This document shows positions 34,297 to 46,356 of a stretch of DNA of 64,000 bases, piece after piece. The notes beneath the pieces are model-generated. The model worked only from the letters and a program-made list of their open reading frames with translations. It was not told the origin of the DNA and made no database searches. Both the position numbers and the translations under genes were made by a program. The stretch comes from Streptomyces sp. CB02056. GTDB lineage: Bacteria > Actinomycetota > Actinomycetes > Streptomycetales > Streptomycetaceae. Positions within the stretch are counted from its first letter, which is position 1, and each line of letters starts with the position of its first letter. The stretch is from assembly GCF_001905545.1 (NCBI RefSeq), contig NZ_LIPD01000003.1, positions 779,147-843,146 of the forward strand, read 5' to 3'.

Positions 34297-34348
34297 GACA
34301 GGCCCTAGCACGCGGATCCCGTCGGGGCGACCGGGTCGCGGGCCTGTC
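34297..34348 (+). terminator. Probable terminator before the cyd operon
   Basis: GACAGGCCC and GGGCCTGTC pair across a 34-nt GC-rich interior that can itself fold. It lies 28 bp after the EF-hand gene, in the 372-bp gap before cydA. Confidence 0.45.
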
Positions 34349-34517
34349 AAGCGCCGGTTCGGCCAACAACTTCCGGCCGTCCGCCCGGTCGTTCGTTGCC
34401 CCGGCCCGCGGTGGGTCCGCAGACTGTGCGGACCGCGCCGCGGCCCGTGACGCAGCGCACAGCCTGTCAATCCCACCCCACCTGCGGTTCCCCCGTAAGG
34501 ATGGTGGATACTGCTCC

Positions 34518-34541
34518 TTGTGAACGTGTTCACGTTCACAA
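34518..34541. promoter_or_regulatory. Rex operator (ROP) upstream of cydA
   Basis: TTGTGAACGTGTTCACGT matches the Streptomyces Rex consensus TGTGAACNNNTTCACA at 12 of 13 fixed bases. An extra half-site GTTCACAA follows at once, giving three overlapping half-sites. Rex represses cydABCD when NADH/NAD is low and releases it under oxygen limitation. The site is 101 bp before the cydA start. Confidence 0.9.
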
Positions 34542-34641
34542 GCGGACAAGCTTGCGTGGTTGAGCAACGGTCTACGGCTATAGATGAAGTTTGTCCGGAA
34601 GATGCCCGTCGTCACGCGGGCAGGTTGGGAGAGAGGGCGAC

Positions 34642-36186
34642 GTGGAACTGGCAATCGCTCACGAAACCATCGCGCGATGGCAATTCGGCATCACCACCGT
34701 CTACCACTTCCTCTTCGTCCCGCTCACGATCAGCCTGGCCGCGATCGTGGCCGGTCTGGAGACCGCCTGGGTGCGGACGAACAAGGAGAAGTACTTCCAC
34801 GCCACCAAGTTCTGGGGAAAGCTCTTCCTCATCAACATCGCGATGGGCGTGGTCACCGGCATCGTCCAGGAGTTCCAGTTCGGCATGAACTGGTCCGACT
34901 ACTCCCGCTTCGTCGGCGACGTCTTCGGCGCCCCGCTCGCGATGGAGGCGCTGATCGCCTTCTTCTTCGAGTCCACCTTCATCGGCCTGTGGATCTTCGG
35001 CTGGGACAAGCTGCCGAGGAAGATCCACTGCGCCTGCATGTGGATGGTGGCGCTGGGCACCGTGCTCTCGGGCTACTTCATCCTGGCCGCCAACTCCTGG
35101 ATGCAGCACCCGGTCGGCTACGCGATCGACCCGGTCACCGGCAAGGCCCAGCTGACCGACGTCGTCCGGGTGCTGTTCCAGAACACCACCCTGGTGGTCG
35201 TCTTCCACACCCTGACCGCCGCCTTCCTCACCGGAGCGGCCTTCGTCGTCGGCATCGCCTCCTTCCACCTCTGGAAGGCCAAGCGCAAGCCCGAGACCGC
35301 CGACCCGAAGAAGACCGCCGCGATGCGCACCTCGCTGCGGCTCGGCCTGGTGCTCGCGGTCGTCTTCGGCGCCGGCACCGCGCTCAGCGGCGACACCCTG
35401 GGCAAGGTCATGTTCGAGCAGCAGCCGATGAAGATGGCCGCCGCCGAGGCGCTGTGGGAGACCCAGGCGCCGGCGCCGTTCTCGGTCTTCGCGGTCGGGG
35501 ACGTCAGCAAGGGCCACAACTCGGTCGCCCTGGAGATCCCCGGGATACTCTCCTTCCTCGCCCACAGCGACTTCAGCTCGTCCGTCCCCGGCATCAACGA
35601 CACCGCCGCCGCCGAGGCCGCCCAGCACGGCGGCGACCCCAAGGACTACATCCCGAGCATCTTCGTCACCTACTGGGGCTTCCGCCTCATGATCGGCTTC
35701 GGGATGACCTCCTTCCTGGCCGGCCTGATCGGCCTGTGGACCACCCGGAAGAAGCTCTTCCTGCACCCCGAGTTCCGCACCGGCGAGACCGAGGTGCCCC
35801 GGCTGATGCTCACCCCCAGGCGCGAGCTGGGGCCGCAGCTGACCAAGTGGAGCTGGCGGATCGGCATCCTGACCATGGGCTTCCCGCTGATCGCCAACAG
35901 CTTCGGCTGGATCTTCACCGAGATGGGCCGTCAGCCCTGGGCCGTCTTCGGCCTGATGACCACGGCCAGCGCGGTCTCCCCCAACGTCAGCGTCGGCACC
36001 CAGATCGGCGCGCTGGCCACCTTCACCACGCTGTACGCGATCCTCGCCGTCATCGAGGTCCGGCTGCTGGTCAAGTACGCCAAGGCCGGCCCGGTGGTGA
36101 CCGAGCAGCCGCCCACCAAGGACCCGTCGTTGCGCGGACCGTCCTCGGACGAGGACGCCGACAAGCCGCTCGCCTTCGCCTACTGA
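34642..36186 (+). CDS. cydA: Cytochrome bd oxidase subunit I
   Basis: The 514-residue membrane protein of the quinol oxidase has nine or so helices. RWQFGITTVYHFLFVPLTISL carries the N-terminal haem ligand His22, GRQPW sits in the quinol/haem region (TEMGRQPWAVFGLM), and GFGMTSFLAG follows the Q-loop. The Q-loop is short, as in actinobacteria. A GTG at 34642 with GAGAGGG upstream is the start. It is the first gene of cydA-cydB-cydCD and is controlled by the Rex site. It reduces oxygen to water with high affinity. Confidence 0.97.
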   Translation: MELAIAHETIARWQFGITTVYHFLFVPLTISLAAIVAGLETAWVRTNKEKYFHATKFWGKLFLINIAMGVVTGIVQEFQFGMNWSDYSRFVGDVFGAPLAMEALIAFFFESTFIGLWIFGWDKLPRKIHCACMWMVALGTVLSGYFILAANSWMQHPVGYAIDPVTGKAQLTDVVRVLFQNTTLVVVFHTLTAAFLTGAAFVVGIASFHLWKAKRKPETADPKKTAAMRTSLRLGLVLAVVFGAGTALSGDTLGKVMFEQQPMKMAAAEALWETQAPAPFSVFAVGDVSKGHNSVALEIPGILSFLAHSDFSSSVPGINDTAAAEAAQHGGDPKDYIPSIFVTYWGFRLMIGFGMTSFLAGLIGLWTTRKKLFLHPEFRTGETEVPRLMLTPRRELGPQLTKWSWRIGILTMGFPLIANSFGWIFTEMGRQPWAVFGLMTTASAVSPNVSVGTQIGALATFTTLYAILAVIEVRLLVKYAKAGPVVTEQPPTKDPSLRGPSSDEDADKPLAFAY

Positions 36187-36219
36187 GGCGCCGGGACACC
36201 GGGGAACTGAGGATCTGAC

Positions 36220-37245
<1,026 letters not shown>

Positions 37246-37249
37246 CGCC

Positions 37250-40200
37250 GTGAAGCCGGTCGACCCCCGACTCCTCGGGTACGCCCGCACCACCAGGGCC
37301 TTCCTCGCCGGATCCGTGCTGCTCGGCGCGGTCGGCGCGGCCCTGGTGGTCGCCCAGGCGAGTCTGATCGCCGAGATCGTCGTCCGCGCCTTCCAGCGCG
37401 GGGCGACGCTCGGCGAGCTGACCACGCCGCTGCTGCTGCTCGCCCTGACCGCGGTCGGGCGCGGGCTGGTCGGCTGGCTCACCGAACTCACCGCCCACCG
37501 GTCCGTCGCCCGGGTGAAGTCCACCCTGCGGCGCCGGCTGCTCGACCACGCCACCGCGCTCGGCCCGTCCTACCTGGCGGGCCGGCGCACCGGCGAACTC
37601 ACCACCCTCGCCACCCGCGGCATCGACGCGCTGGACGACTACTTCGCCCGCTACCTGCCGCAGCTGGCGCTGGCCGTGGTCGTCCCGGTGATCGTGCTGC
37701 TGCGGATCGTCGGCGCCGACTTCACCTCGGCCGCGGTCATCGCCGGGACGCTGCCGCTGATCCCGCTGTTCATGGTGCTGATCGGGATGGCCACCCAGTC
37801 CCGGATGGACCGGCAGTGGAACACCCTGTCCCGGCTCTCCCACCACTTCCTCGACGTGGTCGCCGGATTGCCCACCCTCAAGGTGTTCAACCGGGCCCGC
37901 ACCCAGGCCGCCACCATCGCCCGGATCACCGCCGACTACCGCCGGGCCACCCTGCGCACCCTGCGGATCGCCTTCGTCTCCTCCTTCACCCTGGAGCTGC
38001 TCTCCACCCTGTCCGTCGCGCTGGTCGCCGTCACCGTCGGCTTCCGGCTGGTGGACGGCACGCTCGACCTGGAGACCGGGCTGCTGATCCTGGTGCTCGC
38101 CCCCGAGGTGTACTTCCCGATCCGCCAGGTCGGCGCGCTCTACCACTCCAGCGTCGAGGGGCTGACCGCCGCCGACGAGCTGTTCCGGGTGCTGGAGACC
38201 CCGCTGCCCGCCGCCGGCACCACCCCGGCACCCGACCTCGCGAGCGCCGTGATCGCCGCCGAGGGCCTGGTCGTCCGGCACCCCGGGCGCACCGAGCCCG
38301 CGCTGGACGGCGCCGCGCTGACCCTGCGCCCGGGCTCCAGCACGGCGCTCACCGGCCCCAGCGGCGCCGGCAAGTCCACCCTGCTGGCCGTGCTGCTCGG
38401 CCTCACCGCCCCGTCGTCGGGCACCGTCCGGATCACCGCCGCCGACGGCCGTACGACGTACGACCTGGCCGAGCTGGAGCCGGAGAGCTGGCGGCGGCAG
38501 ATCGCCTGGGTGCCGCAGCACCCGCACCTGTTCGCCGGGACGGTCGCCGAGAACCTGCGGCTCTACCGGCCGGAGGCCACCGACGAGCAGCTGTGGACGG
38601 CGCTGCGGGCCGCGCACGCGCTCGACTTCGTGACCGACCTGGCCGCCGTCCTGGGGGAGGACGGCGCCGGGCTCTCCGCCGGGCAGCGCCAGCGCCTCGC
38701 CCTCGCCCGGGTGCTGCTCGCCGAGGACCGGCCGCTGGTGCTGCTGGACGAGCCGACCGCCAACCTGGACGGCGCCTCCGAGGCGGCCGTGGTGGACGCC
38801 GTCCGGGCGCTCGCCGCCGACCCGGCGCGCACCGTGCTGGTGGTCGCGCACCGGCCCGCCCTGCTGGCCGTCGCCGACCGGCGGGTACGGCTGGCGGCCG
38901 CCCCGGCGGCCGCCGCCCCGGCCGCCCCGGTGGCGCCGCTCGCCCACAGCGGCCGCCCCACTCCCGCCCCCGCCGTCGCCGAGGAGCCCCGGCCCGAGGG
39001 CGGCGGCACCCCCCGGCTGGCGCTCTCGATCCTGCTCGGCGCGCTCGCCCTCGGCTGCGCCGTCGCGCTGATGGCCACCTCCGGCTACCTGATCTCCCGG
39101 GCCTCCGAGATGCCGCCGGTGCTCTACCTGATGATGGCCGTCACCTCGGTACGGGCCTTCGGCATCGGCCGCAGCGTCTTCCGCTACGCCGAGCGGCTGG
39201 TCTCGCACGACGCGGTGCTGCGCACCCTCGGCACCCTGCGGGCCGCCGTCTACCGGCGGCTGAGCGCGCTCGCCCCGGCCGGACTGCCCGCCTTCCGGCG
39301 CGGCGACCTGCTCTCCCGGCTGGTCGCCGACGTGGACGCCGTCCAGGACCACTACCTGCGCTGGCGGCTGCCGGCCGCGGTGGCCGGCCTGGTCGCGCTG
39401 GCCTCGACCGCGGCGATGGCCGCCTTCCTGCCGGCCGCCGGGCTGGTGCTCGGCCTCGGACTGCTGCTCGCGGGCGGGCTGGTGCCCGCCCTGGCCGCCC
39501 GCTGGTCGGCCGGCGCCGAGCGGCGCCAGGCCCCGGCGCGCGGGCGCCTGGCCACCGCCGTGGTGGACGCCTTCACCGGCACCGCCGAGCTCACCGTGGC
39601 CGGCGCGCTGCCCGGCCGGCTGGCCGCCGTCCGTAGCGCCGACGCCGCGCTGACCGGGCTGGCCGCCCGCTCGGCCGCCACCACGGCGCTCGGCACCGGG
39701 CTGATCGCCCTGCTCACCGGGCTGACCGTGACCGCCGCGGCCGCCGTCGGCGTCCAGGGGGTGCGCGACGGGGTGCTGGCGCCGGTCTGCCTGGCCGTGG
39801 TGGTGCTGACCCCGCTGGCCGCCTTCGAGGCCGTCACCGGGATGCCGCTCGCCGTCCAGGCCCGCCAGCGCAGCCGCGCCGCGCGGGCCCGGCTGGACGA
39901 GGTGCTCTCCGCCGAAGCCCCGGTCGCCGAGCCCGCCGAACCGGTGGCACTGCCCGAGCGGCCGCTGCCCGTCGCGGTGCGCGGGCTGACCGTACGGCAC
40001 CCCGGGCAGACGGCGGACGCGCTCGTCGGGGTGGACCTCGACCTCGCGGCCGGCCGCCGGATCGCCGTGGTCGGCCCGTCCGGCTCCGGCAAGACCACCC
40101 TCGCCCAGGCGCTGCTGCGCTTCCTGGAGCCGAGCGCCGGGACGGTGCGGTTCGCCGACGGCCGCCCCGAGGCGGTGGACAGCCGCGCGCTGGCGGGCGA

Positions 40201-40768
40201 GTCCGTCCGCCGGGTGATCGGGCTCTGCGCCCAGGACGCCCACGTCTTCGACAGCTCGCTGCGGGAGAACCTGCGGCTGGCCCGGCCGGCGGCGGGGGAG
40301 GAGGAGCTGCGCGCCGCGCTGGCCGCCGCCCGGCTGCTGGAGTGGACCGAGGGCCTGCCGGACGGCCTGGACACCATGGTCGGCGAGCACGGCGCCCGGC
40401 TCTCCGGCGGCCAGCGCCGGCGGCTGGCGCTCGCCCGGGCGCTGCTCGCGGACTTCCCCGTGCTGGTCCTGGACGAGCCCGCCGAGCACCTCGACCTGCC
40501 CACCGCCGACGCCCTCACCGCCGACCTGCTGGCCGCCACCGAGGGCCGCACCACCGTGCTGATCACCCACCGGCTGGCCGGGCTGGACGACACCACGGTG
40601 GACGAGGTGCTGGTGCTGGACGGCGGACGGGTGGCCGAGCGGGGCCGCTGGTCGGAGCTGGTCGCCGACCCGGACGGGCGACTGCACGCGATGTGGCGGC
40701 GGGAGCGGGAGGCGGACGGGCTGCTGGAGCCGGTTCCGGCCGCCGCCGGCCGGGCCGTCACCCGTTAG
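37250..40768 (+). CDS. cydCD: Fused CydDC ABC exporter for bd oxidase assembly
   Basis: The 1172-residue protein fuses two ABC half-transporters. The first half (about 1-560) has a six-helix core and an ATPase with GPSGAGKSTLLAVL, LSAGQRQRLALARVL and LVLLDEPTANLD. The second half (about 580-1160) has its own six helices and ATPase with GPSGSGKTTLAQAL, LSGGQRRRLALARAL and VLVLDEPAEHLD. Streptomyces normally carry this fusion behind cydAB. It exports or handles thiols/haem needed for cytochrome bd assembly. An Ala/Pro linker joins the halves. It starts at GTG 37250. Confidence 0.96.
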   Translation: MKPVDPRLLGYARTTRAFLAGSVLLGAVGAALVVAQASLIAEIVVRAFQRGATLGELTTPLLLLALTAVGRGLVGWLTELTAHRSVARVKSTLRRRLLDHATALGPSYLAGRRTGELTTLATRGIDALDDYFARYLPQLALAVVVPVIVLLRIVGADFTSAAVIAGTLPLIPLFMVLIGMATQSRMDRQWNTLSRLSHHFLDVVAGLPTLKVFNRARTQAATIARITADYRRATLRTLRIAFVSSFTLELLSTLSVALVAVTVGFRLVDGTLDLETGLLILVLAPEVYFPIRQVGALYHSSVEGLTAADELFRVLETPLPAAGTTPAPDLASAVIAAEGLVVRHPGRTEPALDGAALTLRPGSSTALTGPSGAGKSTLLAVLLGLTAPSSGTVRITAADGRTTYDLAELEPESWRRQIAWVPQHPHLFAGTVAENLRLYRPEATDEQLWTALRAAHALDFVTDLAAVLGEDGAGLSAGQRQRLALARVLLAEDRPLVLLDEPTANLDGASEAAVVDAVRALAADPARTVLVVAHRPALLAVADRRVRLAAAPAAAAPAAPVAPLAHSGRPTPAPAVAEEPRPEGGGTPRLALSILLGALALGCAVALMATSGYLISRASEMPPVLYLMMAVTSVRAFGIGRSVFRYAERLVSHDAVLRTLGTLRAAVYRRLSALAPAGLPAFRRGDLLSRLVADVDAVQDHYLRWRLPAAVAGLVALASTAAMAAFLPAAGLVLGLGLLLAGGLVPALAARWSAGAERRQAPARGRLATAVVDAFTGTAELTVAGALPGRLAAVRSADAALTGLAARSAATTALGTGLIALLTGLTVTAAAAVGVQGVRDGVLAPVCLAVVVLTPLAAFEAVTGMPLAVQARQRSRAARARLDEVLSAEAPVAEPAEPVALPERPLPVAVRGLTVRHPGQTADALVGVDLDLAAGRRIAVVGPSGSGKTTLAQALLRFLEPSAGTVRFADGRPEAVDSRALAGESVRRVIGLCAQDAHVFDSSLRENLRLARPAAGEEELRAALAAARLLEWTEGLPDGLDTMVGEHGARLSGGQRRRLALARALLADFPVLVLDEPAEHLDLPTADALTADLLAATEGRTTVLITHRLAGLDDTTVDEVLVLDGGRVAERGRWSELVADPDGRLHAMWRREREADGLLEPVPAAAGRAVTR

Positions 40769-40805
40769 TCGCGCCGTCCTTCGGCTGAAAAGCGTACAAA
40801 CGTAG

Positions 40806-42713
<1,908 letters not shown>

Positions 42714-42881
42714 GGGTTCCGACCGGGACTACCACCAAGAACCGGTGAAAGTTAAACGAGAGAGAACTTCCCGACCAACAGCGCAAGTTGTGAACGTTCT
42801 GGGCTTTCGGGGGCTCCGTGTGCACACATAGCTTTGCTCCGCTCGGAGGGGAAACCGGAGGGCAACCGGACGGAGGGGGCA

Positions 42882-43295
42882 GTGAACGCTGCCGGCCGCG
42901 GTCACACCGCAGCAGGGGCAAGTCGAGGGGGTTTCCGCGCCGAACGGGCAGCGGACGGGCGCTACCGCTGGCAACTGAAGGCGTCCAACGGCCGGGTGGT
43001 CGCGATCACCCCGGCCGCGTTCGAGACGGCGGGCGAGGCCGAGCGGGGCTTCGACGGCCTGCGCGCCGCGGCGCCCGGGCTCACCGCGCGCATCACCCAC
43101 GTGCGGGAGGGCATCGGCTGGATCTGGGTCGTCCCGGGCTCGCGCGCCCTCCCCGAGGTGCGCTCCAGCCGCGCGTACGAGCGGTACGCGACCTGCCAGA
43201 ACGCCTTCCGGCGGTTCGTGGTGCTGCTCTCCAAGCAGCCTCCGCACGAACTCCCGGAGCCCGCCGTACCGTTGAGACGCACCGATGGCCGCTGA
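42882..43295 (+). CDS. DUF1508 (YegP-like) protein
   Basis: The 137-residue protein starts at a GTG behind GGAGGGGG. GGFRAERAADGRYRWQLKASNGRVVAITPAAFET is the YegP/DUF1508 strand-turn-strand, and AERGFDGLRAAAP the following helix. The second half (WIWVVPGSRALPEV, YERYATCQNAFRRFVVLL) looks like a diverged second repeat. Function is unknown; the family is small and cytoplasmic. It overlaps the next gene by 11 nt. Confidence 0.8.
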   Translation: MNAAGRGHTAAGASRGGFRAERAADGRYRWQLKASNGRVVAITPAAFETAGEAERGFDGLRAAAPGLTARITHVREGIGWIWVVPGSRALPEVRSSRAYERYATCQNAFRRFVVLLSKQPPHELPEPAVPLRRTDGR

Positions 43296-43689
43296 GCGAC
43301 GCGGCCCGCGACTGCTGATCGTGCCGGCGGCCGACCGCTGCCTCGGCTGGGCACTGCGGGCCGCCAACGGGAGGCCGCTCGGGGTCGGCGTACGGACGTA
43401 CCGCAGCGAGGACGAACTCGCCGAGGCCGTCCGGGTGCTGCTGATCGAACGGGCCGCGCTGCGGTGCTCGGTCGGGCAGTCCGAAGGACGTCAGTGGGTC
43501 TGGGCCGCCTACCTGCCGGTGCGCAGCACCCGGCCGGGGGCGGCCGACGCCGTCCCGGTCGCCCGCAGCGCCCGGGGATACCTGCGGCGGGACCAGTGCC
43601 AGGCGGGGATCGAGGGGTTCCTGGCCGGACTGCAGTGGGTGGGGCAGGAGTTGCGGCGATCGGGGCGGGACGGCCGCCGACCGCTGTAG
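43285..43689 (+). CDS. Hypothetical protein, diverged YegP-like repeat
   Basis: The 134-residue ORF is translationally coupled to the DUF1508 gene. DRCLGWALRAANGRPLGVGVRTYRS and a following helix (DELAEAVRVLL) repeat the DUF1508 pattern of Trp-strand, NG turn, strand and helix. Later VWAAYLPV and AGIEGFLAGLQ resemble the second half. I infer that the two genes are diverged paralogues forming a pair; sequence similarity is weak by eye. Confidence 0.7.
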   Translation: MAAERRGPRLLIVPAADRCLGWALRAANGRPLGVGVRTYRSEDELAEAVRVLLIERAALRCSVGQSEGRQWVWAAYLPVRSTRPGAADAVPVARSARGYLRRDQCQAGIEGFLAGLQWVGQELRRSGRDGRRPL

Positions 43690-43700
43690 GAGACCGTGTG

Positions 43701-43734
43701 CATGGCGGTCCGTCGAACGCGACGGGCCGCCATG
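43701..43734 (+). terminator. Terminator of the DUF1508 pair
   Basis: CATGGCGGTCCGTCG and CGACGGGCCGCCATG pair over 15 positions with one mismatch around an AACG loop, 12 bp after the stop. Confidence 0.75.
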
Positions 43735-43737
43735 TCG

Positions 43738-43804
43738 GCATGTCCGGAGGCGTGTCGGGGCGTATCCGGAGCATGTCCGGAGCATGTCCGGGGGCGCGTC
43801 CGGA
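43738..43804. repeat. 11-bp tandem array GCATGTCCGGA
   Basis: Six units related to GCATGTCCGGA start at 43738, 43750, 43760, 43771, 43782 and 43794. The units at 43771 and 43782 are adjacent and near identical. The spacing is one helical turn. It lies 336-402 bp upstream of the first Pst-like gene. Confidence 0.65.
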
Positions 43805-44139
43805 GGCGGCGGTTCCGTCCACGGCCCCCGTCCGTGCAGTTCCGGTGAAGGGCAGGTTTCCGGCAACACCCCGAGCAGCTTCCTGGAGAAGAACGTCGAC
43901 CGGGTTCGGAGGGCCGGTAGTGCCCCTGTCACGTGCACGCTGACCAGTGGCTAAACCTCGTCGAACCGATGAGTCGACATTCCCCGGCCGGACCCGGCCT
44001 CCCTTCCGGCGGAACCTCCCCGCCGGACAGGATCGGCACTGCCGGCGAGGCCGCAGCGGACGCGGCCACACGGCCCCGAACTCCCGAACGGAGTACGGGT
44101 TTCACGCGATGTACGTCTCTCCCCCGGAGGAAGAGGAAC
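43805..44139. other. Upstream region of the Pst-like operon
   Basis: No gene is seen in these 335 bp. A possible promoter (TGACCAGTGGCTAAACCT near 43943-43960) lies about 180 bp before the first start codon, giving a long leader. I could not find a PhoP-type box. Confidence 0.4.
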
Positions 44140-45171
44140 ATGCGTAAGACCGCTGCCAAGCTGCTCACCGTCGCCGCCCTGGCGACCTCCATCGCGACCG
44201 TCGCCGGCGGCACCGCCGTCGCCGACCCGGCCGCCGGCGTGACGCCGCGCGCCATCGACTTCGTGGGCACCGGCTCCGACACCACCCAGGCCGTCGTGAA
44301 CCAGCTCGCCGCCGACTACAACGCGTCGCTGACCGACCCGAACGCCCCCCGCGTCTACAGCTGGGACGCGACCCCCACCGGCACCACCATCACCCCCAAG
44401 GCCGGTTCCGCCGCGATCGCCCGCCCGAACGGCTCCGGCGCCGGCATCAAGGCGCTGGCCACCTACACCAACACCACGGTGGACTTCGCCCGCTCCTCGC
44501 GCGGCCCGCAGTCGAGCGACCCGAGCAGCGACTACTTCGTCAGCCTGGCGAAGGACGCCGTCGCCTGGGCCGCCCCGGCCACCGGCAACGCCCCGGCGAA
44601 CCTGACCACCGGGAACCTGAAGGACATCTTCACCTGTGCGGTGACCAACTGGCACGACATCGACGCGTCGCTGCCGAACGCCACCATCAAGCCCTTCCTG
44701 CCGCAGACCGACTCCGGCACCCGCTCCTACTTCCTGACCACCATCGGTGGCGGCGTCGCGGTCACCCCCGGTGGCTGCGTCACCAGCGGCACCCAGGAGA
44801 ACCAGGGCAGCGACTCGGTCCTGGCCGACCCCAACGCGCTGGTCCCCTACTCCGTGGCCCACTACATCGGCCAGGTCTACTACGGCCAGGGCAGCGGCAC
44901 CGACGTCCAGGGCCCGCTGACCATCCGCAACGTCAACGGTGTCCTGCCGGTGGACACCACGGCCAAGACGATCAGCGCCGCCTTCGCGGCCACCCCGTAC
45001 TCCCGCGTGGTCTACAACGTCTTCCGTGACACCGAGTGGAACTCGAACGCCACCCTGCGCGCCATCTTCGGCAAGGGCGGCTGGCTCTGCAACAACGGCG
45101 CCAACGACCTCAAGAGCTACGGCTTCCTGCCGCTGTCCGCCTTCGCCTGCGGCGCCGTCACCCACTCCTGA
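44140..45171 (+). CDS. Secreted PstS-like substrate-binding protein 1
   Basis: The 343-residue protein has a signal peptide (LLTVAALATSIATVAGGTAVA) and a mature start ADPAAGVTPRAIDFVGTGSDTTQ. It carries the features of the phosphate-binding-like fold: VDFARSSRGPQSSD, VAWAAPATGNAPANLTTGNLKDIF, NATIKPFLPQTDSGTRSYFL (SGT contact region) and VPYSVAHYIGQVYYG. Four Cys in the C-terminal lobe may form disulfides. No lipobox, so it is secreted free. A strong GGAGGAAGAGG site precedes the ATG. It is the first gene of the nine-gene block and is duplicated next door. The ligand is likely an oxyanion. Confidence 0.85.
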   Translation: MRKTAAKLLTVAALATSIATVAGGTAVADPAAGVTPRAIDFVGTGSDTTQAVVNQLAADYNASLTDPNAPRVYSWDATPTGTTITPKAGSAAIARPNGSGAGIKALATYTNTTVDFARSSRGPQSSDPSSDYFVSLAKDAVAWAAPATGNAPANLTTGNLKDIFTCAVTNWHDIDASLPNATIKPFLPQTDSGTRSYFLTTIGGGVAVTPGGCVTSGTQENQGSDSVLADPNALVPYSVAHYIGQVYYGQGSGTDVQGPLTIRNVNGVLPVDTTAKTISAAFAATPYSRVVYNVFRDTEWNSNATLRAIFGKGGWLCNNGANDLKSYGFLPLSAFACGAVTHS

Positions 45172-45187
45172 TCCACCCCGCACCACA

Positions 45188-45222
45188 CCGGCGGCCGCGG
45201 GGCCTCGCCCCGCGGCCGCCGG
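45188..45222 (+). terminator. Hairpin between the two binding-protein genes
   Basis: A 15-bp perfect stem (45188-45202 with 45208-45222) with a CCTCG loop begins 17 bp after the first gene's stop. It may stop part of the transcription or stabilise the upstream mRNA, so the first gene would be made in excess. Confidence 0.7.
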
Positions 45223-45259
45223 GCCACCCTCACCACGACCGGACGCCGGAGGCGGGCCG

Positions 45260-46300
45260 ATGCGCAGGGCCATGACCATGCTGGGCGGTGCCGCCGCGAT
45301 CGCCGTCCTGGCGACGACCACCGTCGGCGGTACCGCGCTCGCCGACCCGGCGGCCGGTGTCACACCGCGTGCCGTCGACGTCGTGGGTGTCGGCGACGGG
45401 ACGACCCAGATCCTGATGAACCGGATCGCGAGCGGCTACAACGCCTCGCTGACGGATCCGGCGACGCCGAGGCTGTACAGCTGGGACACGCGCCCGAGCG
45501 GGACCATCACCACCAAGTCGGGTGCCACGACGATCGCCCGGCCCGCGGACCAGCACGCCGGCATGGTCGCGCTGAACGGCCGCACCGGCACCACCGTGGA
45601 CTTCGCCCGCGCGTCACGCGGCCCGCAGCAGGACGACCTCTCGACGGACGACTTCGTGGCCATCGCCTGGGACGCCGTCGCCTGGGCCGCCCCGGCCACC
45701 GGAAACGCCCCGGCGAACCTGAGCACCGGGAACCTGAAGGACATCTACACCTGCGCGGTCACCACCTGGAACCAGATCGACCCGGCGCTGCCGAACGCCA
45801 CCATCAAGGCCTACCTTCCCCCGCCCGGGACAGGTCTGAGGGCGCACTTCCTGCTCACGATCGGTCGCGGCTACGCGGTCACCCCCGGTGCCTGCGTCAC
45901 CAGCGGCATCCGGGAGAACCAGGGCAGCGACCCGGTCCTGGCCGACCCCGACGCGTTGATCCCCTACTCGACGGGCTACTACATCGGCCAGGCGTACCAG
46001 GGGCAGGGCGGTGGTGAGGACGTGCCGGGTGCCCTGACCCTGAGGTCCGTCGACGGCATCGCGCCCATCGACCCGCAGACCAGGACGATCTCGGCCTCCG
46101 CCGTCACGGCGCCGTACGGGGTCGTGCTGTCGAACGTCCTGCGCGACGCGGAGCTGTACGCCGACAACACCCGTGGTGCCGCGCTGCGCGGCATCTTCGG
46201 CCGCGGCGGCTGGATCTGCCGCAACGGCGCGGACGCCATCAGGAAGTCCGGCTTCGTCCCGTTGCCGCAGATCGCCTGCGGCTCCGTCACCCATTCCTGA
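45260..46300 (+). CDS. Secreted PstS-like substrate-binding protein 2 (tandem paralogue)
   Basis: The 346-residue protein is a clear paralogue of the preceding gene. It shares ADPAAGVTPRAVDVVG, TVDFARASRGPQ, VAWAAPATGNAPANLSTGNLKDIY and a CGSVTHS C-terminus. The signal peptide is AAAIAVLATTTVGGTALA. Differences cluster at the ligand-side segment: the first copy has QTDSGTRSYFL, while here it is PPGTGLRAHFLL. The two may therefore bind different ligands or differ in affinity. It starts behind GGAGGCGGG. Confidence 0.85.
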   Translation: MRRAMTMLGGAAAIAVLATTTVGGTALADPAAGVTPRAVDVVGVGDGTTQILMNRIASGYNASLTDPATPRLYSWDTRPSGTITTKSGATTIARPADQHAGMVALNGRTGTTVDFARASRGPQQDDLSTDDFVAIAWDAVAWAAPATGNAPANLSTGNLKDIYTCAVTTWNQIDPALPNATIKAYLPPPGTGLRAHFLLTIGRGYAVTPGACVTSGIRENQGSDPVLADPDALIPYSTGYYIGQAYQGQGGGEDVPGALTLRSVDGIAPIDPQTRTISASAVTAPYGVVLSNVLRDAELYADNTRGAALRGIFGRGGWICRNGADAIRKSGFVPLPQIACGSVTHS

Positions 46301-46356
46301 GCCCCGCCGAACCGCACCACCCGCACATCACCTCTCCCTCTCCCAAGGAGTCCAGC

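Noticed and set aside
43738..43804. PHO box for PhoP
   Set aside because: Spacing of 11 bp fits, but the unit GCATGTCCGGA does not match the GTTCACC core on either strand.
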